A stretch of 64,000 nucleotides of DNA from Prunella strophiata (Eukaryota; Chordata; Aves; Passeriformes; Prunellidae), in assembly GCA_036583965.1 (NCBI GenBank), contig JAZBQD010000007.1, forward strand, positions 558,001 to 622,000, in the 5' to 3' direction. Positions 14,101-26,308 of the stretch are shown in pieces; position 1 is the first letter of the stretch; each line of letters begins with the position of its first letter. The position numbers and the translations under genes were made by a program. The notes under the pieces were generated by a model. It saw nothing but the letters and a program-made list of their open reading frames with translations, made no database searches and was not told the DNA's origin.

Positions 14101-17100
14101 GGGATCCCGAGCTGCCTTCGACTCAGGTGCCCGCCAGCTGCTCCAGCGCCGGATCGAGCTCCCACTGGGCAGGCAGAGCTGCACCCGCGTCCCCTTCCAC
14201 GTCCTGGTCAGCCCCAGGGCTCCTCCCACCCCCATCCCTGGGCTCTGACCGGGGTGAGGCTGATGGGAACCCCTGGTTCTGCAGGACACCTCGGATTACC
14301 TGCGGCCCCTCAGCCTCAGCCTCAGCTGGGCCCTGGATGCAGCTGCAAGGTCGGTGCTGGATGAGGCGTCTCCCACCACCATCCGCAAACTGGTGTGTAC
14401 TGGGAGGGGTGTATTGGACAGTGGGATCAGCCCCGGGCACCGGGATCAGCCCTGGCTCCTTCCAGATCCCGTTTTTCAAGGATTGCGGCGACGACGAAGA
14501 GTGTGTTACCGACTTAGTGCTCAAGGCCACGACGGACATCGTGGGCTCCAGGTACCCCTGGCATCCCCTCAGTGTCCTCATGGTGTCCCTGAGATCCCAG
14601 GAGCCCCCTGTGACCCTCCTGGCCTCCAGGCAGAGCCCCCACATCCTGCGGAAGGGCAGGAGGCGGATGCTGGTGGAGGTGGAGCTGGAGAACCGGGAGG
14701 AGAATGCCTACAACGCTAGCCTGTGGCTGCACCTGCCTGGGAACCTCCACTTCTCCAGCCTTGTGCTCCAGGTACAGTCTGGGGGGAGCTCAAATCCCTG
14801 AGGAGCCCCTCCAAACTCTCCCACCAAATCCCTGAGGAGCCCCTCCAAACTCTCCCACCAAATCCCTGAGGAGCCCCTCCAAACTCTCCCACCAAATCCC
14901 TGAGGAGCCCCTCCAAACTCTCCCACCAGGGTGAAGATGGAGACTCAGGTCTTTGGAGAACCTCTGGGTCATTCTTGTCCCAACCCATTCCAGGTGGGAT
15001 GGGTTGGAGTCTGTTGGGTCCCCAAACCCATTTCAAGGGGGACAGGGGGGTCCATGGTGTCCCCAACCTCTCCCAGGTCTGAGCTGGGGGTCCACTGTGT
15101 TCCCAGCCTATTCCATGTGGGACGTGGGGGTCCATCGTGTCCCCAACTCCTCCCAGGTGGGAGATTGTGTTCCATTGGCCCCCCAGTATTCTCCTGTGGG
15201 GGTCCATTGCTGCCACCTCCCAGTGTCCCAAGCCCCCCAGCTCCATGTCCTCGTGGTGTCCCCCTGGCAGGACCCCAGCTCGGTGAAGTTGGAGTGCTCA
15301 GCCCTGGGCGGGCACTGCTGGCGCTGCAGCGTGGGCTACCCCATCTTCCGCTCACAGGCCAAGGTAGGACCCCTGATACCCCCCCATGAGCCTCTTGGGA
15401 TCCCCCAAACCCCCACCACACCCCTCTGAGCCTCCCCCCCCCCCCCCCCAGGTGTCCTTCACCCTGGAGCTGGAGTTCAGCTGCTCCGTCCTTCTGGACC
15501 ACGCTGAAGTCACGCTCCAGGCCACCAGGTAGGGGTGTGGCTGAGCCCTCGGGGTTTGGGCATGGGTGGAGTCTGGGGACACTCCTGAGTGTCCCCCCTG
15601 TCTAGTGACAGCACTGAGGTGACACCACAGGACAACGTGGTCAAGCTTTCTGTCCCCATCCGTTATGAGATCAACCTGTTCCTGTCCAGGTGAGGCTGGG
15701 AGAACATGAAGCAGAGTGGGGGGATCATGGAGGGGGACACACATGATGGATGTGACCCTCCTGTGTGTCCCCCAGCAACACCAACCTGCAGCGCTATGAG
15801 GTTCATCCCCTTGGCACCTTCACCCACAGCTCTGGCCCTGAATTCACCACCACGCTCAAGGTGAGATGGTGAGAGCCTGGGGAGCAGGGCCTGGGGGAGC
15901 CCTGGCTCATGGTGCCCCCATCCAGGTGCAGAATTTGGGGTGCTACCCCACCCAAAACATCACCCTGCACATGGCCCTGCCAGCGCTGGGCCACCAGCAG
16001 GCCACCATCCTGTCTGTCATCCGTGTCCTGGCTGAAAATGTGAGTGTTGGGGACACTTAGGGGGTCTCTGGGAGGTCCCTGTGCCCTCCATTTGAACAAC
16101 CTGTCCCCCTCCCCAGGCCACCTGCGTGCTGCAGCCCCCCCAGGAGGGGGCACGGGTGGTCCTGGTGCCCCCCGAGGATCTGCTGCACACAGACAGGCTG
16201 GTAGTTATCGTTGTGCCCACCCTGCCCACTCCCCCCCCCCCCCCCCCCCCCCCCGCCCCGAGGATTTGGAGGGTTCAGGGGGGATCTCTACCACTCCACC
16301 CCCAAATTTTTGCCCCCCAGGACTGTTCCAACACCTGGTGCCAGGAGCTGAGCTGCCGCTTGGGGAGGCTGGAGCGTGGCGGGGGAGTCTCTGTCCAGCT
16401 CCTGCGCACCCTTCACGAGAGCTTCTTCAGCAGAGTGAGTGAAGGGGAGCACGTGGGGAATTAGGAAGCCCCCCATTCCAGGGAGGATCCTGGGTGGAGG
16501 CACACATGGCTCAGAACCCCCCTTTTCCCATGTGCAGGTGAAATTCCGGAGCATGAGGATAGTCAGCAGTGTCTGGCTGGCAGTCACAGGGGGTGTGCTG
16601 GTGCTGGAGGAGGGGGCACAGCGCAGGGAGGTAGGACCCCCATGCCCAATTCCCCGTTTCCCCCTTCATCCTTGTTTCCCTCCCCAAATTCCCTGTTCTC
16701 CCTCAATGCCTGTTGTACCCCCCAATCCGTTTCCCCTCTAATCGTTGCTTTTCCTTCCAAATTCCTTCTTTCCACCCAAGTCACTTTTCCCCCCCAAATT
16801 CTCTGATTTCCCCCATCCCCAGTTTTCCTCCCCAGATTCCCCATTTCCCCTCCCCTTATTCCTGGTTTTCTCCCCCAAATTCTCTTTCCTCTCTCCAATC
16901 CCTGTTCCTGCAGCTGGTGCTGGAAGTGCTCCAGGGAAGGCGGGTGCCCGTGTCCCTGTGGATCCTGGGGGGCAGTGCCCTGGGGGGGATTCTACTCCTG
17001 GCACTGCTCAGCCTCGGCCTCTGGAGGGTGAGGGGGTCATGATGTCACCTTGGGGAGGGTTGAGATGCCACGGGGATGGGGGGGGGGAGGGGTAGGCTTG

Positions 17101-17306
17101 GGAGGGTCACGTTGTCACCCTGGGGGAGGGTCATAATGTCATCTTGAGAGGGTCATGATGTCATCCCGAGTGGGAGGTGTCAATTTCCCCCCTCCCTGAG
17201 GGAAGGCATTTCCACCCCCCAAACCCTCCTCTTCCCCCTTTGCCCCCAGATGGGATTCTTCTCCCACCGGAAGCCTTCCCCGGAGGAGGAGGAGGAGGAG
17301 CACTGA
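7748..17306 (+). CDS. ITGA10: ITGA10, integrin alpha-10 (collagen-binding alpha subunit), complete
   Basis: Thirty exons with GT-AG ends and unbroken phase: 7748-7799, 8486-8597, 9178-9275, 9361-9440, 9544-9658, 9729-9856, 10394-10542, 10856-11006, 11091-11256, 11349-11422, 11593-11737, 12054-12202, 12293-12436, 12633-12836, 12938-13068, 13352-13518, 14064-14206, 14285-14392, 14466-14551, 14630-14771, 15271-15363, 15452-15528, 15606-15689, 15776-15860, 15926-16039, 16117-16200, 16321-16434, 16538-16630, 16914-17027, 17250-17306. They give 1152 aa (human about 1167). A signal peptide (ALFLLPG) and beta-propeller ([17 protein letters not shown]) come first. The inserted I domain at ~160-370 has the MIDAS DGSNS and TDGESHDG. 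Cation-binding FG-GAP loops ([19 protein letters not shown]) follow, then a leg region, one membrane helix (~1107-1134) and a short acidic tail with GFF. It pairs with beta-1 integrin as a collagen receptor in cartilage. PEX11B adjacency supports ITGA10 over ITGA11. Confidence 0.96.
8600..8960 (+). repeat. Purine-rich degenerate minisatellite in ITGA10 intron 2
   Basis: Irregular tandem copies of about 20-25 bp of the type ggggaaactgaggtaggaag fill most of this intron. The plus strand is almost free of pyrimidines apart from the recurring 'actgag', giving strong strand asymmetry. Confidence 0.7.
10190..10255 (+). pseudogene. Ghost copy of the ITGA10 exon 7 start, with acceptor
   Basis: Exactly 200 bp upstream of exon 7 (10394), a copy of its acceptor and first ~58 nt appears after the tttcag ending at 10193. 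It reads [20 protein letters not shown] against the real [20 protein letters not shown]. It diverges beyond this and lacks a convincing donor, so it is a partial exon duplication. Confidence 0.8.
13520..13920 (+). repeat. Degenerate 'ctggagcatcc' repeat in ITGA10 intron 16
   Basis: Short motifs such as ctggagcatcc, ttggagcatcc and cagagcatcc recur irregularly with variable spacing. The period is too diffuse to define, and no exon sequence is included. Confidence 0.5.
14786..14930 (+). repeat. 34-bp minisatellite in ITGA10 intron 20
   Basis: Four near-perfect copies of a 34-bp unit starting caaatccctgaggagcccct and ending ctctcccac lie just after the exon 20 donor. Copies are practically identical, so the array is young or homogenised. 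No exon bases are included. Confidence 0.9.
16226..16258 (+). repeat. Poly-C tract in ITGA10 intron 26
   Basis: A run of roughly 25 C residues sits just after the exon 26 donor in a 120-bp intron. A similar run of about 17 C precedes the exon 22 acceptor at 15434-15449. Such runs are prone to sequencing error, but they do not disturb the coding phase here. Confidence 0.85.
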
Positions 17307-17505
17307 GGTGGCAGCTCTGCTGCAGGAGGTCATCCTGGAACCTCCCTCCCGGGACACATTCCAGGGCCATCCTAGGACTCAGGACTCCTGGGCTGGCGGA
17401 GGGATGAGCAGGCGATTCTGGAGCCCTGAGGGTGGAGCCAGAGGATCTGGGGGAACATCTGGAAGTGGGAAAAGTGGGAATGACCTGGAATGGAGCAGCT
17501 CCAGC

Positions 17506-17511
17506 AATAAA
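17506..17511 (+). terminator. ITGA10 polyadenylation signal AATAAA
   Basis: The hexamer AATAAA lies 200 bp after the ITGA10 stop, within cagcaataaagctctggcc and followed by tgtgg/tgt-rich sequence, typical of a cleavage region. This gives ITGA10 a short 3' UTR. Confidence 0.8.
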
Positions 17512-17539
17512 GCTCTGGCCTGTGGTACTGAACTGTGTC

Positions 17540-18085
17540 CTGCATCCCTGTGCATGCAGATGATCTGGGAGCAGGAATGCTTCTTGATTCAGGGAAAAAC
17601 CTCTGGAGTGATCTCAAGTACAACACAGAGGGATGGGGAAGATCCAAATCCCAGCCTCCAGTGGCTCTGAATTTAAATCCAGGTCAAATCCAGCACCACA
17701 GGGAAGGAATTCCTGATTTCCAGCAGGATGTGGAAGCAGAAATCCCCATCAGGGGAGCTGGACGTGCTGGGTAACAGAGAAAAGTACTGGGATAAAGCCC
17801 AGGATCTGGCTGGATTTTCCCAGTCTCTGTGGATCCACAGGACTGGGGTGTCCCTGTGTCCAGGATGGCTTCCAGCAGAGCAGAAAGGGAGGACAGGGAC
17901 AATGTGTCCCAACAGAGCAGGATATCCTCCCTAGGAGACAAATGCTGCAAATCAGGGTTTTCCTTCCCCAAAAGCTTTTTCCAAGCTCATTTCTATCCTG
18001 TCCCCCCCCGCCCCAGGAGTACTCCAGCTCCTGCCTCCCTTTCCCAGCTCCAAGGATGACTTGGGAGTGGGAATTCATTGAGAAA
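17540..18085. other. Spacer between the convergent ITGA10 and RNF115 3' ends
   Basis: About 550 bp separate the two opposing polyadenylation signals. I see no conserved coding exon and no clear repeat. In human, ANKRD35, PIAS3 and NUDT17 lie in this interval; none is recognisable here. Confidence 0.6.
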
Positions 18086-18089
18086 GGCC

Positions 18090-18095
18090 TTTATT
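18090..18095 (-). terminator. RNF115 polyadenylation signal AATAAA (minus strand)
   Basis: Plus-strand TTTATT at 18090-18095 reads AATAAA on the minus strand, about 950 bp after the RNF115 stop codon. The 3' UTR (about 18080-19046) holds no other recognisable feature. Confidence 0.65.
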
Positions 18096-19046
18096 GGACG
18101 GAAGAGCAAAGAAAATCAGGAATTAAATACATATGAATGTGGAGCCACTGAGCCCAAGGGATTTGGGAATGTCCCCTTCCCATGAAGGATGGGGGTCACA
18201 ACCCTAGGGCAGTCAGTAGATATACCACAAGTGTAACTCCCAGGATTCAGACCTGGAAAAAAAGTCACAGAAATGGGAAAAAATTCTCAAAACAACCAAA
18301 TAATCAGCAAAAATAAAGAGTTTCCTTAAGTTATGGGGAGGGTGGGGGGATTCCCAAGAGAGTGGTCCATAATTCCCACCTGGAATGACTCGTGGGGGCA
18401 AAGAGAGATTTGGACACACCTGGGGCCACAGGCATGTGGAAAAGGGTCAGAAAAACCCGAATCAACCCCAAAAATAGTCCAGGATGAGAGAAAATCCTGC
18501 TCAGCGCATTCCTGATTACCACAGCATTCCCAGAGCTTTTCCACTACCATGGGGACTCCTGAAGGTCAGACCCCCCCTAAGGAAGGGCTCCAGACCTTTC
18601 CTTCTTCCACCTGCCATGATTTTGTAGACCCCAAGGATTCCATCCAGAATGGGGCAATAAAATCTCTAGTAGATACAATTCCTATCTCCTGGAGGGCAGG
18701 AAGATCCCAAAAATCCCTTTTTTATCCCAACCTTTTTCCAGAGAAGGCGATGAGGGACTTGAAACCCCTCTTTGGACTGGGCCCCACTGGAAAAAAACCT
18801 TTTCTGATACAAAATGAAATCAAATCACTCCCAAAATTCTGAATTTAGGACTAACGAGGCAATTCCATGGAGCGGAAGGATAAATTCCTGGGAGAAGAGC
18901 GCTTGGTGCTGTAATCTCACAGGGTGGGCCCCCTAATTCCTGCTACTCTGGGGGGGTTTGTTGGAATTCCCAGACAATGTACACCTTGGTTGGGGATGCT
19001 CTGGCCTCCGGAACTCTCTGGAGTGCTCCAGAACCTTTCAGAAGGG

Positions 19047-22000
19047 TCAGAAAGTCCATCTCTCCTGCACTGGGCTGTCAGAAGCATCAGGATTTGGGAT
19101 TTGCCGGGTGGAATCTTCCCCCTTTAGGCTCTTCCTGCAGACTGGACACGTGTCATGCTGTGGGGAACACAGAGTTTTATCCTGGGGGATTATCCCATGG
19201 GATACATGGGTTTGCTGGGATCTTACCAGCTCCAGCCAGGGCACGATGCAGCTGCTGTGGAAGACGTGGTTGCAGGGAAGCTGCCGGACCTGCTCTGCCA
19301 CAGCGTAATCCTCCTTGCACACTGGGCATTCCAGCCCTGTGTCTGTGGAAAACATGGAATGGCAGGTGAGGGGGACAGGAATAAAGGCTCTGGTATTTGG
19401 GAGTCACTTGTGCAGTGTCTGCTGGGAATGGGGTGTGTAAGAACCAAAGGGATCCCACCAGGAACAGGAGCTCTGGGATTTACAGGTCGTTTGTGTCTGT
19501 GATAGAGCATCCAGGGATCAAAGACTTCCTGCCAGATACAAGCCAGGATCCATCCATCCACACAAAATCCTGTGGGATGGAGCATCCAGGGAACAAAGAA
19601 TTCCTGCTGGGAACATGACCTCTGAGCTCCACCAGCTGGGATCCATCTATCCACACACAACCCCAGGGAATATATGGAATTCCTGGTGTTCCATGTACAT
19701 CACCATTAACAAACAAAAATCAAAGGATGTTTGGATGCCTGCCACAACTTCCTGGCCTGGAATATGGGTTAAAAATCCCAATGCCAGGTGTCAAAAGCCA
19801 TGGGCTGAAATCCCACTCCCTCTCCTCCTGTTCCAAGCTCATGATGCTGACATGTACACCACCAGGAGCTGAGCTCCTCGGGCGATCCCAGGGATCCCTT
19901 CCAACTTGGATATTCCAAGATTTAATGATTCCTAGCCTGCTTGGGCTCTGTGAGTTCAGACCCATGGAATTCCTGCTAGTCCTTGGCTTCCCGGAGGAGG
20001 ACAGAGGGGTGTGTAAAACCACAGGATAAAAATATCCTACATAGAACTGTCTGGTTTAACCATAATGGAGAAGTAGGATTCTGGTAATGGAGCAGCTGGG
20101 AGGGGGAGAGATCCTTGGGGTGAAAAATTAATGGGATTTTTAATTGCAAAACCAGGATTGTTTTGAGACACCCCCCAGGCCCCTGCTGGCAGTTTTCTAT
20201 GACATTTCCAGAGCAGAGTATGTTGAAAGCTAGTTTGAAAGGGAAGGGATGAGTTGAGAGCACAAACAGGGTTCCGGGATGGGAAAATCATTATGGGGAT
20301 GAGAAGAGTCAGAACAGCACATTCTAGGACTCCCCAAACACTCTGAAGAATGGTGCAGCTCCAAAATTCCTGGGAGAACTGAACACCAGAGCTGGCAGCA
20401 GCAAAGCCTGTGAGCTGACAGTTTCCAGCCCAATTCCACAGGGAACAAAGTGGTAATGGGGGAGCTCAGGATTACAAGCACCAGGATCCAAGTGCCATCA
20501 AATTCGGGTATGGAGTCACCCACCGACTTGCTCCTGCGTCACCGGCACTGTTGGGAGTGATGAGATCTTCTCCTTGTCTGCTGGTGGTGGTCCTGTGTTT
20601 TCCAGCTGTCCCAGGAGCTGTGGAGAGGAAAGAGTTTCGTGCTCAGGAGCGGGGATCTACCACTGGATCTGCCCCTGGCAAAGGTGCCCCTCACCTGAGT
20701 GACAATGGCATCGAGGCCGCTCTGTCCCCACGCGTAATCCCCAGGGCTGGAGTGCAGCATCCCGCTCCTGCCAATGGGAGAGTCCAGGAATTCCCCCCGC
20801 TCCCAAACCAGCCCCTAGGTGCTGGGTTATTGGTAGTTACTGGTGGGATCTGGGCTACTCACCAGGAGAAGGGATGTTGGGAGCCAGGAACAGCTGAGTT
20901 GGCAAAAAACCCAGCAAAGATCTGCTGGATTATTCTGAAAAATGAGGCATGCGAAGGGAAAACATGGGAAGAACAAGTTAAATAAGTAAATAAATGGTGG
21001 AAGAAAAGATGGGCAGGAGAACCAGGAATTCCTGCTCTATGGATGCCTGGCTGCATGGCTCATGACCATGAAAATCCCTGGATAAAGTTCCAAAACAGAG
21101 AGAGACAGCAGGAAGTAATTAGGAATACAAGCTCATCCCAGGGAGGGAGAAGTGGGAATGACTCGAGTTCCAACAGAAGAGTTGTTACTGGGACAGGGAA
21201 AACCAGGGAAAAACATGGAAATAACAAGCTAAATAAATAAATAAACAAACAGTGGCAGAAGAAATAATCAGTAAAACAGGGAATCCCTTCCCCGTGGATA
21301 CAGGCCTTACAGTTGGAAATTTCCTGGGTAAAGCTCCAAAATAGAGGGAGAGCATAAAGGAATTAGGGATGGGAACTCATCCTGGGACGTGAATGCTGAG
21401 AATGCCCTGTGTTCCAGGCAGCAGGACAGGGAAAACGACTCAGAATTGTGCTGATGGGGCTGACAGAAAGTGCCAGGATCCCATTTCCCCAGGTTTTCTC
21501 CCTAAATCTCCTGGTTTCCCCAGAGAAGACGCTCACCCCTCGATGGCAGGCGAGCAATCCAGGTGGGAGCTGCCGCAGAACCGGTACCTCCGAGGCATCG
21601 GAAAATGCCCTGTGCTCCAGGCAGCAGGACAAGCAAAACGAATCAGAATTGTGCAAAACAACTCAGAATTGTGCTGCCAGGAAGTGCCAGGATGCCCATT
21701 TCCCCAGTTTTCTCCCCAAATCTCCTGGTTTCACACTCACCCCTCGATGGCGGGCGAGCGGTCCGGGCGGGAGCTGCCGCGGGACCGGTACCTCCGAGGC
21801 ATCGGCAGCCTTGGGGGGCGACTGGGCCCCCAGAGCTCAGCTGGGGGACCCCTCTCCACATCCCGGCCCTCTGGATCCAGGGAGCTGCTGCTGCTCAGGA
21901 ATGGCCGGAAATCTGGGAAGAATACTGTGTGATCCAAGTGGTCCCAAAGCTGTGGAGAGGAGGAAGATGGGAGACATGATCCCCACTCAGCTCCGGAGCT

Positions 22001-25000
22001 CATCCCAGCAGGAATGCAGAGGCAGCAGAGTCCACTTCACTGGAGCATATTCCCATAGTTTTCATGGATCCCAGGAAAAAAAGTCTGGCAAAAAGGCTTA
22101 ATTATAGCCCAAGTGAATCCAGAGCTGCTGCAACACCCCCAGTGCAACTTCCCACTCCACATGGATCCCAATAAATCTGGAAGCTGTGAGGTTGGTCTCT
22201 CCCACTCTCCAAGGGCTGGAATTTGAGAAGGAAAAATGCTGGACACTCCCAAATCCATGGGATCACTCAGGGGCCTTACAGCTGTGGGGAGGACATGGAT
22301 GTTCAAGGACAGAAGAATGGCATTCATATCTCTGTGGTGTCCAGAAGTCTCCCCAGGAGCATTCCCAATGTGTTGCCCAATCCTGTGCCACTCATACTGC
22401 AGGTCTGTGGGATCTGTCCATGTGGACAATGCCATTCCTTGCCCCTGCATTGGATCCTGTGGTGCTAAATCCCACCTGCTCCCTGATTTACCCAATTTCC
22501 CTCCCATAGCCTCTCAGAGGGTAATCGGGGGATGACCCATGGATCCTCCTTGCTACACTACTCCAGGAGTGCAGGAAAACCCCCAGGAATTCAGAGCCAG
22601 AGCTTGGAGACCCCGCAGAGACCTTCTCCCACAGATCCATTTGGATTAAGGAATAAAAACCAATGTATAAACATTCCCTGTTCTCCTGCTGCTCTGATGG
22701 GAGCTTTGCCTGCAGCTACACCCTGGGGAGATCTTCCAACTATTATTAATCTCCAAATCCAGTTTAATTTATGGAGCTCAAAGCTCCCTAGGCGGGAAGG
22801 CAGGATCAGGATCTCCCTGAAACTCAGGAATTTCTGGGATACAAACTGATTTCCAAGCAGTAATTTGGACAAATGGACCCAGAGGAAGAGGGGAAAGGAC
22901 CCAGCTGAATGCCTGGAGCATGGAAGCAAGCAGGAAGGATCCATATTAGGAACAGACTGGAATTTTGATTATTTGGTGACCCCATTTCTGGCTTAGGATT
23001 GAGTGGATTTCCTACAAGTTTGGACTTCAAAATGGATAGATTTTGGAAAATCTGGGAGTAGGGGGAGACAGTAAATACCTCCTCGCCTTGCTGAGCACCC
23101 CCACACAAATCTCAGGATCTGCAAGCACCAGGGCAAAGCTCTTCCCTGGATCCTCTTTTTCCTGTTGAGTCCATCCCTGGCGGGCCCCAATGCCAATTTT
23201 CAGTCCCCTGAAAACTCCCCCAAATCCTGAAAACTCTCAGGAAAAGGAGCTGCTGGGGAAGACGCCATAGGAAAACAGGAAAAGCAGGAAAACTCACCTC
23301 TGTGAATTGCGAGGAGGGGCTGTCATCCAGGGCATTGCTGTCAAAAAAACTGGGAAAAAGAGGAGAGTGAGGGCAGGGCCCATTCCCAAAATCCCCCTGT
23401 GCTTCCTAAGTCCTCCCTTTGTTTCCTGAAATCTCCCCAGAAGGGGTAAAAAAAAAAAAAAAGACCAAAAATTTTAAAAAAAAATTAGTAAAAAGAATTT
23501 TTTTTTCCCCTAAATACTAAAAAGGCTAAGAAAAAAATCAAAAAGGGCAAAAAAACCCCCAAAATCCCCAAAAGAGTAAATACCAAAAAAGAGTAAAAAT
23601 ATCAAGAAGACTAAAAAACATTTTTCTTTTGCAAAAAAAAAAAAAAAAAAAAGGTGGGGAAACACCAAAAAATAGCAAAAATAGCATTTTTCACACTAAA
23701 TCTCCTTGTTACTTGATCCATTGTGTCTCCACATGCCTGGACATTGGATATCCCTGGATTCTCTGGTACCTGGAATCATCAGTGACTTCCTCTATGAAGC
23801 CAGACTCACAGCGGGGGCAGGTATATTCCTGGGAAGACAGAAGGGAGTGGGGATTAGACACAAAATGTTTGAAATTCTAAAGAAAAATCCCCTTTCAGGA
23901 TGATTACTGATGCTAGTTCCCAAGCAGCTCATAACAACACCACAAAATCTGAATCCCATGGAATTTAGGCACCAGCGAGCAAAAGAGCCGCTGGCGGGAA
24001 CCGCAGAGGCACAGAACAAAATTCCTTCCAAGAAGAAAAATTTTCCCTGTTCCCATTCCCAGAGTTTTGTCACAGGGCTGCAGATGGGCTTTGATTAGGA
24101 GAAAATCATGAAAAAAACAGAAAGACTCCACAGAGCCTCCCTCATAGATCTTCCTCTCCAGATTCCATCCCACAGTCAGAGCCTTCCCAAGTCCTACACT
24201 TTGAGCACCGATTTTTGTGAGATCTCCATTCAGAACCAATCCCCCTGAATGAGAACATTCTTCCCTTCACCCATGCTTCCCAGATCCCTGAAAATCCTGC
24301 ATCCTTTTCCACAACACATGGACTGTTCCCCACACTTTTGGTGTACATTTTGTGGGAACTCCATCCAAATCCAAATCCTGGATCAGACCATCACCAGCAG
24401 CAGGTGGGATGCTGATGCATTCCTGGAAGCTTTGGAATATTTTTTCTGTTGGAGTCCAAACTCTCAGCTTCCCACCCAGTAGCTGGAGAGTGATAAAAAT
24501 GGCATTTGGGATAAATAGCTCAGGAGGGACAGAAAAGGGAAACGGGAACAGACGGTGTGTGGGATCCTGCAGAGCCTTGGAATCAGCTCCCTGCTTTCCC
24601 TGGGATGTTTAGGGATGCAGTGGATGATCCTGGAGGCTAGTGGGTGCTCACATTCTGGGATCTAATTCCCTAAGTGGGGTCCAGACATGGCAAAAAGAAA
24701 AACAGATTTTCCAAGGAATCTGGTGGCATACCATGGCTCTGACTCCCCTCCAGCCTTGTGGTCTGTGATTCCCAGAAGGAAAACAAACCAGAATCCCACC
24801 AGGAGCATTTGCTTTGCACTCATGTAATTCCTGAGGCAGCTGGAGCTGTGTGGCATCCCCGTCCAGCCTGAACTTGATCCCAAATCTGGGCTGAAAAGCT
24901 GGATCAGGTGGATTTCCAGGTGATCCCCACCCAAAAATTATGGAAAGATACAAATGGAATTCCAAAGAAAAGTGTGTAGGACAAATGGGACCATGCAGAA

Positions 25001-26308
25001 GTTTTCCTCAGCTCTTGCTCCATCCACCAGCTCCTCCATAGCTCTAATCCCAACTTGAATTTCCTCTTTTCCCTTGTCTCCAGTCAGAATAACTCAGCTT
25101 CTCCATCCTAGCACTGGATTGACACGTTGTGGAATTCCATATCCCTCCTGCCATCCCCACATTCCTTACTTGGAAAGCAAGGGAAAAAATATCTTCCTGG
25201 CACCTCCAAGGCTCCACTTCTCAATCCACAGGGATTTTCATGTGGCAAGACCCTCCTTAAATCATGTGATTGGGGAAGAGCTATAAAGTCTCCTTAGAAA
25301 GACTCCGGATGACTTCCTGGAGGATTGGGATTCTCTAACCCAACATCTCCACCTCTGGTGTTGGGAGGTGCAGAGGAAGTTCTGCTTGGCAATGCTTCCT
25401 TTTCCATGTCCTCATCCCTAATCCCTCTCATGGCCCAAATCAGGGAATTTTGGGCCAAAAAGGTGTTTTGGGTTGGGATTCTCCAAGGACAAATCCACGG
25501 GGAGCAGTTCCCACTGGGGTCCATGGGCAGAGCCACAGGACCATGTGCCCTCACTGCCAGGAATCTGGGGGGTTCCTGAAAGGGGAACTGGAGCAAGAGC
25601 CAGAAGGATCCCAGGAAACGAACTTTCATGTCTTTCCCTGGTGCTTCCCCAGAGCAGGGCTGGAGTTTTCCTCCCAGGATAAACAAGGAAGGAGATGGAG
25701 GCTCCAGAAAAGCCCAGTTTTTGGGGATGGAAGAGTTGGAGCGAGAGCTGGACAATGTTTCCTTTTAAAAAGTGGTTTTGGGAATGCTGAAGAGAAAAAT
25801 GGATCCTTCAGCATGGGATGGACGTGGGTTAAAGAAAAAATTGGGATGCTCCCAGTTCCAAGGAATAAGAATAATTTAGGAGTAGATGGACAATTCCCAC
25901 CCCGTCGGACGAGCAGACGCTGCAAAGGCTGCTCATGGAGCGGGATGGAAATGAAATTATCCGCTTCCACGAGGAACAGGAGATTCCTCCAGTCCCTTTC
26001 CAGTCTGAGAACTGGGATTGGGGGGGCGGGGGGGGGGGGCTATCACCTGTTCCATGTGGGAACAACTTCGGGGGGTGGAGGTCACCCCTTCCTTAGGGGG
26101 CTTAGGGAGCGACTGGGGATCACCCTTGCCCCTGTACCCCCGGCGATCCTCGCCCCAGCCCTCCCCGCCCAGGGCTCACCGGCAGCTCGGGGCTCCCCCT
26201 CTCCGGCCCTCCCCGCCCGGGGCTCACCGGCAGCTTGGGGCTGACCTCGCCCTTGCAGCTGTGGCAAAAGAACCGGTGCTGCTGCACCGCCGCCGCCGCC
26301 TCCGCCAT
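19047..26308 (-). CDS. RNF115: RNF115 (BCA2), RING-H2 E3 ubiquitin ligase, complete
   Basis: Nine coding exons on the minus strand with consistent phase: 26228-26308, 23770-23828, 23298-23349, 21741-21949, 20863-20934, 20695-20767, 20524-20617, 19227-19342 and 19047-19157. They give 288 aa (human about 304). The start [20 protein letters not shown] and [15 protein letters not shown] form the N-terminal CXXC...CXXC zinc finger, which binds ubiquitin. The middle has [12 protein letters not shown] and the arginine/serine-rich [19 protein letters not shown]. The C-terminal RING-H2 reads [21 protein letters not shown] and CPVCRKSL, keeping all C3H2C3 ligands. The protein ends ERWTF as in mammals. 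RNF115 ubiquitinates cargo in endocytic and receptor trafficking. Exon 8 gives DTGLECPVC, as in RNF115 rather than RNF126. It is head-to-head with POLR3C, as in human. Confidence 0.95.
19490..19670. repeat. ~110-bp tandem duplication in RNF115 intron 7
   Basis: The segment with gagcatccaggga, aagacttcctgcc and aggatccatccatccacac is followed by a diverged second copy (gagcatccagggaacaaaga... gggatccatctatccacac). No exon sequence is included. Confidence 0.6.
20950..21805 (-). repeat. ~200-bp tandem repeat spanning the RNF115 exon 4 donor
   Basis: Diverged ~200-220-bp units run through intron 4. The two nearest exon 4 are clearest. The real exon end at about 21741-21802 ([19 protein letters not shown] plus its gtgagt donor) is copied at about 21540-21602 with several substitutions, including its own gtgagc donor. 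Units farther away keep only intronic parts such as catcccagggagggagaa and ttccaacagaag. Confidence 0.8.
26173..26242 (-). repeat. 48-bp tandem duplication spanning the RNF115 exon 1 donor
   Basis: The plus-strand motif ggctcaccggcagct occurs at 26221 (the true exon 1 end plus donor) and at 26173, 48 bp away, where it is an intronic copy of the last ~10 exon bases plus a GTGAGC donor. This is the smallest, two-copy example of the junction-spanning repeats in this window. Confidence 0.85.
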
